Of a DNA stretch of 56,553 nucleotides, positions 8,999-18,800 are shown piece by piece. A program made the position numbers and the translations under genes. Where the stretch lies: NCBI GenBank assembly GCA_049999725.1, contig JBNGIS010017987.1, positions 1 through 56,553 of the forward strand. The letters run 5' to 3'. Below the pieces are notes generated by a model, which did no database searches, was not told where the DNA came from, and saw only the letters and a list, made by a program, of their open reading frames with translations. This stretch comes from Haplomitrium mnioides (taxonomy: Eukaryota > Marchantiophyta > Haplomitriopsida > Calobryales). The first letter of the stretch is position 1; each line of letters starts with the position of its first letter.

Positions 8999-11266
8999 AT
9001 GCCAAGAAGATCGTGGAGAGTGACCAGAGCAAGGGGAGGAAGAGTTGCTACAAGGAGATCAGAGCGGAAGCAGTTTCTATTCGGATCAACTGTTCCAGCG
9101 GAGACGGAAAGAATTCCTGAGGAGATAGTTCCGATTGCGGACGAAATGCAGGCGAAGGAAATGAAGGGGGATGGAGAGTTTGTGCCTACGGGGCCAGTAA
9201 AGAGTCCCCATCTGCTGGCAATTTCCTACGATTTGAGGAAGGTTCTGAGGAGCCGAGGGCTTTGGAACTTCGTGGGAAGGATCTGGGATCATAACTTACG
9301 AAGTATGATCAGCCAGGGGAACTTTGAAAGAGTGGAAGTAGTTGATGGAGAATTGGTGTTCTCCTTCCGAGGGGAATTCGTGCACTACAACGAGGAAGCG
9401 GTAAGCAAAATTTACCATCTTCCTGAGACAGATAACCCGGAAGCGAAATTGAAGCAGGATGGGCATCTTGCCTATCTGTGTCCCGATCCGTCTATAACCA
9501 ACGATGGTTACAAGATTCAAGAGATAACCGATCCTTTGTTGCAAGAATTCGTGCAAGTTTTTGGCACAATTCTTTTTCAGCCGAAGCCCAGATATGTTAC
9601 GAAGACAAATCTTTACGTTTTGTTAAACGCATGGAGAGGGCACACCAAGGGGATGGCCCAGTTTATTTATAATAGGATTCTTGCTTATTTTCGGATCAGC
9701 TGGGGAAAGAGTCCGGTTATCTGGTATGCAACATTTATACTACATCACATGGAAGCCAACGGAGTGTGCACTTCGGAAGAGCGGGATTTGTTGACCAGGG
9801 ACAAGAGGACAGTTTCAGAAGAGACAATCTGGACGAATGGAGTCCCAAGTAAGCCTGGAAGGAAACCATGGAAGATGCCTTCCGTTGATCCAATTCCGAG
9901 AGAAAGAGTGGAAATCCGAATTTCCAATTCGCCTTATCCGAAGCCGCAGAAGAGGGCTCGAACGGACTCAAAAGAAATATGGGTGGCGAAGTCCAATCAA
10001 GCAGGAAAGAGGTCTAAGGATACTGGAGTTTACCCCTTAGCATGTCGGAAGCCAGGAGAGGGGCGGACCATCGACATGATAGATTTGGAAGAAGGAAGTG
10101 CCGATTGGGGCAGAACATTGGAGGAATTGGATGCCCAGAGAGAAGCCCAGAAAAAAGGAGATGAAGCGGGTCCAAGTTCGGATCCCAGAAGGGATTCCAT
10201 GGGAAGCTCAGCGGCAATTCCAGAAGCTGAAGAAGAGGAGGCCGATGTAGTGCTTCTGGAGGTTCGTAATGCGAGATCGGGAGAGGGTCGTCTACAGCCA
10301 GTGTTGAGTCCTATGGAGCAGGAAGACCAAAATGCAGGGGAATGCCCAGGGGAGGAAGAAAAGGAAGGAAAAAGTGAAGAAGAGGAAAGCCTGAAAACTG
10401 CTTCGGAGAAGTCGTCGGATGAGCTTCCGGCTATTGGGAAGAAAGCGGAAAGGATTGAAAGAGAATCCGATACCGAGTCCGAGAATTGGGTGAGTACCTT
10501 TCAATTGCTAAAAGAAAAGATTGAGATCAAGGAGGGACGATTGGAGAGAGCAATCAAAGAAGAAAGGAAGACTTCTAAGCTTCTTCGGAAATCGTTGGCG
10601 CAATTTCAAAAAGAAAAGCAGAGAGCTTCCAAGGAATTGGCTCAGGTGGAGACCTTGCAAAAGCGGGTTGCAGCATTGGAGGCATTGTTGAAGCAAAGGG
10701 AGGAGACCTTCTATTTTCAGGAAGAAAAATTCGCAAAGGTAGAGAAGGATCTTCAGGAGGAAAGAAGGAAGAGTCAGCAGCTCTTCGGGGAAAAGGTGTT
10801 GCTGGAGTCTGAAGCCTGCAAATTGATCAGCGAGATGGCAGGGATGGAGGCGGAAAAGCGTAGTCACGAAGAGAAGGAAAAGGAATGGAGGCGGTTATAC
10901 CAAGCGCTCCAAACATCGAAGTCTATTCAGGAGAATCGAGCCAATACAATGCAAAGGAAATTGGCAGAATGGCAAAAGGACACCTTGGAAAGAGAGAAAC
11001 GGGAATTTTCAGAAGATCTGTTGAAATCAGCTTGTGATGCGACCGGATTGAAACAAATGTGGGATAAAGTTCAGCAGCTCCGAAATGCGACGCTCGATAG
11101 GATGGATGTGAGCATGCAAAGGCTTGTGTATGATTTAGATGAGGCCAATCAGGAGGTATCGAATGTGCGAGAGCAAGTGGCAGCTCTGGAGGAGAGGAGA
11201 TACGCAGAAGTAACTCGGGATTTATTCCGAGTAAATTCTTCGGATGAAATTTTTAAGTTACCTTAG
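8999..11266 (+). CDS. Uncharacterised 755-residue LTR-borne protein: globular N-domain plus coiled coil
   Basis: The open frame extends back to 8894, but the ATG at 8999 (MPRRSWRV) is chosen because elements B and C carry MPRE/MPRR at the equivalent place with no shared coding upstream. Layout: basic N-terminus (residues 1-30, with a conserved SERK), a globular domain at about 60-300, a basic linker, an acidic stretch at about 380-490, and a long heptad-like coiled coil at about 493-745. Conserved blocks across copies include GPVKSPHLL, SITNDGYKI, KSPVIW, SEETIW and PWKMPS. No DDE, RT, protease or zinc motif is seen and no signal peptide or membrane helix. The N-domain loosely resembles plant transposon-associated or Athila-type accessory proteins, which I cannot confirm. 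Function unknown; this is the only long intact ORF in the window. Confidence 0.85.
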   Translation: MPRRSWRVTRARGGRVATRRSERKQFLFGSTVPAETERIPEEIVPIADEMQAKEMKGDGEFVPTGPVKSPHLLAISYDLRKVLRSRGLWNFVGRIWDHNLRSMISQGNFERVEVVDGELVFSFRGEFVHYNEEAVSKIYHLPETDNPEAKLKQDGHLAYLCPDPSITNDGYKIQEITDPLLQEFVQVFGTILFQPKPRYVTKTNLYVLLNAWRGHTKGMAQFIYNRILAYFRISWGKSPVIWYATFILHHMEANGVCTSEERDLLTRDKRTVSEETIWTNGVPSKPGRKPWKMPSVDPIPRERVEIRISNSPYPKPQKRARTDSKEIWVAKSNQAGKRSKDTGVYPLACRKPGEGRTIDMIDLEEGSADWGRTLEELDAQREAQKKGDEAGPSSDPRRDSMGSSAAIPEAEEEEADVVLLEVRNARSGEGRLQPVLSPMEQEDQNAGECPGEEEKEGKSEEEESLKTASEKSSDELPAIGKKAERIERESDTESENWVSTFQLLKEKIEIKEGRLERAIKEERKTSKLLRKSLAQFQKEKQRASKELAQVETLQKRVAALEALLKQREETFYFQEEKFAKVEKDLQEERRKSQQLFGEKVLLESEACKLISEMAGMEAEKRSHEEKEKEWRRLYQALQTSKSIQENRANTMQRKLAEWQKDTLEREKREFSEDLLKSACDATGLKQMWDKVQQLRNATLDRMDVSMQRLVYDLDEANQEVSNVREQVAALEERRYAEVTRDLFRVNSSDEIFKLP

Positions 11267-12693
11267 AGTAGGAAGTCCTTGTGTCGTTTCAGAAGTGTCG
11301 TTTCGGATAGGCTTGCGTTTGTATAAGTCTCCTCAGGACTTTAAACTGAGGGTTGCTTTTGCTGATTATAGAAGCGGTGGCTAGTTTGTGCCATATGCGA
11401 AGTAAAGAATTCATTCAAGAAGATTTTGAGTTGTATAAGATGGTATTCTGTCATCGGATCTAGAGTAAGGAAGAGAATCCGCCTGAGCGGGAATATAAAG
11501 GAAATCTGTTCTGGATGAAGGGAAGGAACTTAATTTGATTGCCTTCTTGTTCATGTGAATGTGCGGATTGTCGTCTGGAGAAAGAAGGCAGAATCGTCTT
11601 AAGCGTTTCGGAATTCGTCTTTGAATGGATATTGTGTTAAAAATCAGCAAAGTTGCCCAGGAAGGGAGTCGACTGCGGTAGGGAGGTGTATCCTGAGCAG
11701 ATCGTAGGGCCTACCTGATCACTGAAGGCGAGTAGGAGCCTTGTAAAAAAGGCAAAAGGATGAAAGGTAAGAATCGGTGAGAATTAGCCGTGCAGATCGA
11801 CGGATCTGTGGGGTTGAGTTCCAGTCGACGGACTGGGAATCACTGAGAATTTCCAATCCTTTGCTCAAGGTGCGAACCTTAAATCCGAAAACCCGGTGTA
11901 ACCAGTTACGAGTAAGAGGAGAGAGAAAAGAAGAAGATAGGAGAGCCAGAGAAGCTGCTCCTTTGTCCTTGTGATTCGCAAGGGAGAAAACGGATTGCTC
12001 GGATGATGCGCGAGCATAAATAAAGCACAAAATTGGGTGGAAGTCAGAGTCAGAAGAGCGAACGCGGAAAGGGGATCAGAGGATCCGAAACATCAGAAGG
12101 ACGCGTGGCGGAAGGAGAAGAGGTCTAGCGGAAGTTTACGCTAGGAGTCAGAAGCTCGGATTCGGAAAGGGTCGAATTTGAGTCCGAAGAGAGATTTCCG
12201 AATTCCGAAGGAACTAGCGGAACGACGGTCAAACTTCCAGGAGGAAAACGGCGTCGGACGGCGGAGTTCCGAAGTGGGAGATTGTCGTGTAGTGAGAGAT
12301 ATCAGAAGTGACGTCAGCAAAGGTGTCGTGAAGCGGTTTAAGTCAGCGTACGGGGGAAGTATAGGAAAGGACGAGACGGTCAAGCTTCCGAGTTGACTAC
12401 GGCATCGGACTGTTGGCGGAACAGGGTCAGAAGCAGAGCTTCGGAAGTTTTGGAAAGAACCAGAAGCGGTGCTTCGGAATTGGTTTTCGGGGTTAATGCG
12501 ATCCGATTATATATTCTGGAATCCGATTTGGAGCCTGGGAAAAGTGATCATGAATCCCTGATTGTCCTGAAGCCTGAAAGTGAAGATTTCTGTAAGAAAT
12601 AAGATTCTTTTGTCTCAAAACCACTGTCCTCCCCGAGTAAAAGAACCCGGAGAAGGGTAAATCTCCAATTGTCGGGATCACCACTATGCTACA
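11267..12693 (+). other. Conserved non-coding 3' part of element A
   Basis: About 1.4 kb after the ORF stop without a convincing gene; short ORFs on both strands are not shared with element C. Blocks alignable by eye with element C include TTGTATAAGTCTC(C/T)T then AGGACT, GATCGACGGATC, CAGATCGTA, GAAGCTGCT, and, near the end, GAGTAAAAGAACC then a GAG(A)AGGG(C/T)TAAAT stretch. Conservation of order and spacing in an otherwise decayed copy indicates that this is part of the element and not host flank. It would hold U3/R/U5 signals if the giant-LTR reading is right. Confidence 0.7.
12508..12514 (+). promoter_or_regulatory. Candidate TATA box near the 3' end of element A
   Basis: TATATAT (12508-12514, in context CGATTATATATTC) lies about 185 bp before the CA terminus, a plausible distance for an LTR promoter followed by R and U5. 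The matching place in element C reads GATTATTTTG, so the box is not conserved there. Speculative. Confidence 0.25.
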
Positions 12694-14344
12694 TTCTTGC
12701 ATGACTCTATGTGTAATTCACAACTTGTCTCGGAAGCTTTGGTTGAATAAGGGTTCTTTAGAAACTCTACTTTAATTCACAACTTCTCTTGGGAACTTTG
12801 GTTGAAACAAGGTTCTTGCATTTTTCTATTTGTAATTCTAAACTTCTTTAGGAAACTTTGGATGAAATAGGCTTCTTGCATGATTCTACTTGTACTTAAC
12901 AACTTGTCTTGGAACTCTGGTTGAAAGGAGGTTCTTGCATGATGGTACTTGTAATTCAAAATGTCAATTGGAAACTTTGGTTGAAACAAGGTTCTTGCAT
13001 GATACTACTTGTAATTCACAACTTCTCTTCAAAACTTTGGTGAAACAAGGTTCTTGCATGATTCTACTTTCAGTTCATAACTGCTCTTGGAAATTTCTGT
13101 TAAAATAAGGTTTTCTTTAGACTCTACTTGTAATTCACAAAGTCTCTTGAAAACTTTTGTTGAAAAAAGGTTCTTGCATGATTCTACTTGCAACTCGTAA
13201 CTTCTCTTGAAAACTTTGGTTGAAACAAGGTTCTTTAAAAACTTTGCTTTTATATCATATCTTCTCTTAGGAGCTTTCGTTGAAACAAGGTTCTTCTATT
13301 GTTCTTCTTGTAATTTGCAACTTTTCTTTAAAACTTTGAATGAAACAAGGTTCTTGCATGATTCTACTTGTAATTCACAACTTCTCTTGGAAACTTTGGT
13401 GAAACACAATTCTTGCATGATTCTACTTGTAATACACAATTTCTCTTAGTAACTTTGGTTGAAACAAGGTTCTTCAATGATTCTACTTGTAATTCACAAC
13501 TTCTCTTAGCAACTTATGTTGAAACATGATACTACTAGTAATACACAACTTCTCTTAGAATCTTAGGTTGAAACAAGGTTCTTGAATGATACTACTTGTA
13601 ATTCACATTTTCTGTTCGAAACTTTTATGAAACAAGGTTCTTGCATGATTCCACTTGTAATTCACAACTTCTCTTGGAAACTTTTGTTGCAACAAGGTTT
13701 CGTCAAGACTCTACTTGTAATTCACAAATTCTCTTGGAAACTTTGGTTGAATCAGAAATCTTGCATGATACTTCTTGTAATTCATAATGATTCTTGGAAA
13801 TTTTGGTTGGAAAAAGGTTTTTACATAGATCTAGTTTCAATTCAAAACTTCTCTTGGAAAATTTTGCTGAAACAAAGTTCATCCATGACTCTACTTGTAG
13901 TTCACAACTTCTCTTGAGAACTTTGGTTGAAATAAGGATTTTTCTAGATGCTACTTGTAATTCACAACTTCTCTTTGAGACTTTGGTTGAAACAAGGTTC
14001 TTGCATGATTATATTTGTAATTCAAAACTTCTCTTGGGAACATTTGTTGAAACAAGGATCTCCCATGATTCTACTTTTAATTCACATTTATTGTTGAAAA
14101 CTTTGGTTAAAACAAGGTTGTTTCATGATTCTACTTGGAGTTCACAACGTCTCTTGGAAACTTTGGTTAAACAAATGTTCTTTTAAAACTCTTTTTCTAA
14201 TTCACAACTTCTCTTGGCAACTTGTGTTGAAATGAGGTTCTTGCATGATACTACTTGTAGTTCAGAACTTCGCTTAGAACTTTGGTTGAAACAAGGTTCT
14301 TGTAATTCACAACTTTTCTTCGAAACTTTTGTGAAACAAGGTTC

Positions 14345-14444
14345 NNNNNNNNNNNNNNNNNNNNNNNNNNNNNNNNNNNNNNNNNNNNNNNNNNNNNNNN
14401 NNNNNNNNNNNNNNNNNNNNNNNNNNNNNNNNNNNNNNNNNNNN
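14345..14444. other. Assembly gap (100 N) inside the array
   Basis: Exactly 100 N bases, the conventional placeholder for a gap of unknown size. The flanks are both 60-bp units, so missing sequence is most likely more array. Confidence 0.98.
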
Positions 14445-15728
14445 TACTTGTAGTTCACAACTTCTCTTGGAAACTTTGGTTGAAAAAATGTTCTTCTTGT
14501 AATTCACAACTTCTCGTGGAAACTTTGGTTGAAATGAGGTTCTTGCATGATACTACTTGTAACTCACAACTTTTCTTCGAAACTTTGGTTGAAATAATGT
14601 TTTTTTTTTACTTCTACTATTTATTTACAGCTTCTTTTGGGATTTTCAGTTGAAACAAGGTTCTTCCATTATTCTATATGTAATTCACAACTTCTCGTGG
14701 AAACTTTGATTGAAATGAGGTTCTTGCATGATACTACTTGTAATTCACAACTTCTCTTCGAAACTTTGGTTGAAATAATGTTTCTTAAAATTCTACTATT
14801 TACTTACAACTTCTTTTGGGAACTTTAGTTGAAACAAGGTTCTTCCATTATTCTACTTGTAGTCCACAACTTCTCTTGGAAACTTTGGACAAAACAAGGT
14901 TTTTAAAGACTCTACTTGTAATTCACGACTTCTCTTGGAAACTTTGGTTGAAACAAGGTTCTTGCACAATTCTACTTGTAGTTCACAACTTGTCTTGGAA
15001 ACTTTGGTGAAACAAGGTTCTTACATGATGCTACTTGTAATTCACAACTTTTCTTGGAAACTTTGGTTGAAACAAGGTTCTTGCATGATTCTGCTTGTAA
15101 TTCAAAATTTCTATTGGAAACTGTGGTTGAAACAGTGTTCTTTTGAAACTCTAGTTTCAATTCACAACCTTTTTTTGGAAGCTTTGGTTGAAACAAGGTT
15201 CTTCTATTATTCTATTTGTAGTCCACATTTTCTCTTGGAACCTTTGGTTTCAACAAGGTTTCTTCAAAACTCTAATTGTAACTTACAGATTCTGTTGGAA
15301 GCCTTAGTTTTAACAAGGTTCTTACATGATTTTATCTGTAATTCACGACTTCTCTTAGAAACTTTGGTTGAAACAAGGTTCTTCCAATATTCTATTTGTA
15401 ATTATCATATTCTTCTAGAAAATTTAGATGAAACAAGGTTCTTGCATGATTCTTCTTCTAGTTAACAACTTGTCCTGGAACTTTGGTTGAAAGGAGTACT
15501 ACTTGGCATTCACAACTTCTATTCAAAACTTTGGTGAAACAAGATTTTTGCATGATTCTACTTTTAGTTCATAACTACTCTTGGAAACTTTGGTTGAAAC
15601 AAGGTTTTTTTTAACCCTATCTTGTAGATGAGAAAGTCTCTTGAAAATGTTTGTTGAAAAAAGTTTCTTGCATGATTCTACTTGTAACTCATAACTTCTC
15701 TTGAAAACGTTGGTTGAAATAGGGTTCT

Positions 15729-15843
15729 CTCAAAACTTTACTTTTAATTCATATCTTCTCTTAGGAACTTTGGTTGAAACAAGGTCCTTTCAAAACTTTA
15801 CTTTTAATTCATATCTTCTCTTAGGAACTTTGGTTGAAACAAG
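15729..15843 (+). repeat. Identical adjacent 60-bp units
   Basis: A 55-base stretch running from TCAAAACTTTACTTTTAATTC to GGTTGAAACAAGG at 15729-15783 recurs without visible difference at 15789-15843, exactly 60 bp later. Neighbouring units differ at several positions, so this is a very recent single-unit duplication, showing that the array is still changing by slippage or unequal exchange. Confidence 0.85.
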
Positions 15844-18800
15844 GTTCTTCCATTGTTCTACTTGTAATTCACAATTTCTCTTAGAAACTTTGAATGAAAC
15901 AAGGTTCTTACATGATACTACTTGTAATTAAGAACTTCTCTTGGAAATTTTGGTTGAAACAAGGTTCTTGCATGATTCTACTTGTAGTCCACAACTTCTC
16001 TTTGAAACTTTGGTTGAAGAAAAGTTCTTGCATGATACTTCTTGTAATTCACATATTTTCTTGGAAATTTTGGTTGAAAGAAGGTTTCTACATGGGTCTA
16101 CTTGTAGTTCAAAACGTATCTTGGAAACTTCTGGTGAAACAAGGTTTGTCCATGATGCTACTTGTAACTCAACTTCTCTTAGAAACTTTTGTTGAAATAA
16201 GGTTGTTGCATGATTCTACTTGTAATTCACAACGTTTCTTGCATATTTTGGTTGAAACAAGGTTTCTTCCTTACAATACTTGTAATTCACAATTTTTTTC
16301 TACAAATTTAGGTTGAAACAAGGTTTTTGCATGATGCTACTTGTAATTCACAACTTCTCTTGGAAATGTTTGTTGAACCAAGGTTCTTGCATGATTCTAT
16401 TTGTAATTCACAACCTCTCTTGAAAACATTAGCTAAAACAAGGTTTTCTTCAAACTCTACTTTTAATTCACACCTTCTATTGGGAAATTTGGTTGAAACA
16501 AGGTTGTTCCACTAATTTACTTGTAATTCACAACTTCTCTTAGAAACTTTGGTTGAAACAAGGTGTCTTCAAGACTCTTCTTGTAATTCACAAGTTCTCT
16601 TCAAAACGTTGGTTGAAACAAGGTTCTTGCATGATTCTACCTTTAATTCACAACTTCTCTTGGAAACTTTTGTTGAAACAAGGTTCTTTCAAAACTCTAC
16701 TTCTTACTCACAACTTCTCTTGGGAACTTTGGTTGAAACAACAATCTACTTCTAATTCACAATTTGTCTTGAAAACTTTGGTTGAAACAAGGTTTGTTCA
16801 AAACTCTAGTTTTAATTCACAATTTCTATTGGGAACTTTGGTTGAAGCTAGGTTCTTTCAAGATGCTAATTGTAATTCACAACTTCTCTTGGAGACTTTG
16901 GTTGAAACAACTTTCTTGCATGATACTATTTGTAATTCACATATTGGTTGAATGAAGGTTCCTACATGATACTACTTTTAATTCACAACTTCTATTAGAA
17001 ACTTTGGTTGAAACAAGGTTTTTGCGTGATTCTACTTGGAGTTCACAACTCTCTTGAGAACATTTGTCAAAAATAGGACGTTGCATAATACTACTTGCAA
17101 TTCACAACTTTCTTAGTAAAATCTGTTGAAATAAGGTTATTACATGATTCTACTTGTATTTCAAAACTTCTCTTGTAAACTTTGGTTGAAATAAGGTTCT
17201 TTCAAGATTCTACTTGTAATTCATAACTTCTCTTGCATATATTGGTTGACACAAGGTTTCTTCCTTACACTACTTGTAATTCACAATTTCTTCTACAAAT
17301 TTAGGTTGAAACAAGGTTTGTGCATGACACTACTTGTAGTTCACAGCTTCTTTGGGAAATGTTTGTTGAAATTAGGCTCTTGCACGATTTTGTTTGTTAT
17401 TCACAACTTCTCTTGGAAACTTTTGTTTAAACAAGGTTCTTTTCAAACTCTACTTTTAATTCACAACGTTTCTTGGGAACTTTGGTCGAAACAAGGTTCT
17501 TCCATTATTCTTCTTGTAATTCACTTCTCTTGGAAACTTTGGATGAAACAAGGTTCTTGCATGATTCTACTTGAAATTCAAAACTTGTCTTAGAAACTTT
17601 GGTTGAAACGAGGTTATTGGACGACACTACTTGTAATTCACAACTTCTCTTGAGAACTTCTGTTAAAACATGCATCTTGCACGATACTGCTTGCAAATCA
17701 CATTTTTCTTGGTAAAGTTTGTTGCAGCAAGGTCCTTGCATGATACTACTTGTAAGACGCAACTTCTTTTATAAACTCTGGTTGGAACAAGGTTGTTGGA
17801 TGCTTCTACTTGCAATTCATAGCTTCTCTTGTAAACTTTGGTTTTCAACAAGGTTCTTTCACTCCTTTACTTGTAATTCACATTTTTTTCTAGAAATTTA
17901 GGATGAAACAAGGTTTTTACATGATACTACTTGTAATTCACAACTTCTCCTGGAACTTTTGAATGAAACAAGGTTCTTGCATCATTCTACTTGTAATGCA
18001 CAACTTCTCTTGGAAACTTTTGTTGAAAGAAGGTTCTTTCCAGACTATACTTGTAATTCACAACCTCTCTTGGTAACTCTGGTAGAAACAAGGCTCTTTA
18101 TTGATTCTACTTGTATTTCAGAACCTCTCTTGGAAACTTTGAATGAAACAAGATTCTTGCATGGTGCTACTTGTAGTTGATAGCTTCTTTTTTGAAACCT
18201 TACTTGAAACAAGAATCTTGCATAATTCTACTTGTAAATCACATTTTCTCTTAGAAACTTTAGTTTAAACAAGGTTCTTGCATGATACTTCTTGTAATTT
18301 AGAACTATTCTTCGAAATGTTTGTGAAACAGGGTTCTTGCATGAGTCTATCAGTAACTCACAACTTCTCTTGGAAAATTCAGTTGCAACAAGGTTTCCTC
18401 AAGACTGTACTTGTATTTCACAAATTCTCATGGAAATGTTGGTCTAAACAAGGTTCTTGCATGATTCTACTTCCAATTCACAACTTCTTCTAGAAACTTT
18501 GATTGAAACAAGGTTCTTTCAAAACGCTACTTTTAATTCACAACTTCTTATCAAAACTTTGGTTGAAACAAGGTTCTTCTATTATTCCGCTTGTAATTTA
18601 GAACTTCCCTTGAAAACTTTGGATGAAACAAAGTTCTTGGACAATTCTACTTGTAACTCACAACTTGTCTTGGAAACTTTGGTTGAAAGGAGGTTCTTGC
18701 ATGATACTACTTGTAATTCAAAACTTCTATTTGAGAGTTTGGTTGAAACAAGGTTCTTGCATGATGCTACTTGTAATTCACAACTTCTCTTTGAAACTTT

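Larger units (their letters stand above)
8604..12693 (+). mobile_element. Element A: 4.1-kb TG...CA element with one intact ORF, probably a giant solo LTR
   Basis: The element starts TGTGACGCAGAG and ends CACTATGCTACA. It is flanked on both sides by TTCTT (8599-8603 and 12694-12698), and the 60-bp array is continuous across it, so a 5-bp target-site duplication and TG/CA termini are both present. These are the marks of LTR-retrotransposon integration. Inside there is one long ORF and about 1.4 kb of conserved non-coding DNA, but no gag, protease, RT or integrase, and no terminal direct repeat that I can find. A relative of the same length (element C) and one joined to a gypsy integrase tail (element B) support a single very long LTR. 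A non-autonomous element with tiny LTRs is the alternative. Confidence 0.8.

Noticed and set aside
10292-10867. Minus-strand ORFs opposite the element A gene
   Set aside because: They are complements of the Glu/Lys-rich coiled-coil codons (giving Leu/Phe/Ser-rich peptides) and have no homologues in the other copies.
8604-12693. DNA transposon with terminal inverted repeats
   Set aside because: The ends TGTGACG... and ...GCTACA are not inverted repeats beyond TG/CA, and a 5-bp duplication with TG/CA fits LTR-type integration better.
8604-12693. Short terminal direct repeats (TRIM-type LTRs) in element A
   Set aside because: Only an AGAAATAAG word is shared between the two ends, which is too short to be more than chance.
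14935-15465. Long repetitive ORF (176 codons) in the array as a repeat-protein gene
   Set aside because: Frame boundaries coincide with random indels, equivalent frames exist on the opposite strand, and no conserved start or flanking signal is seen.
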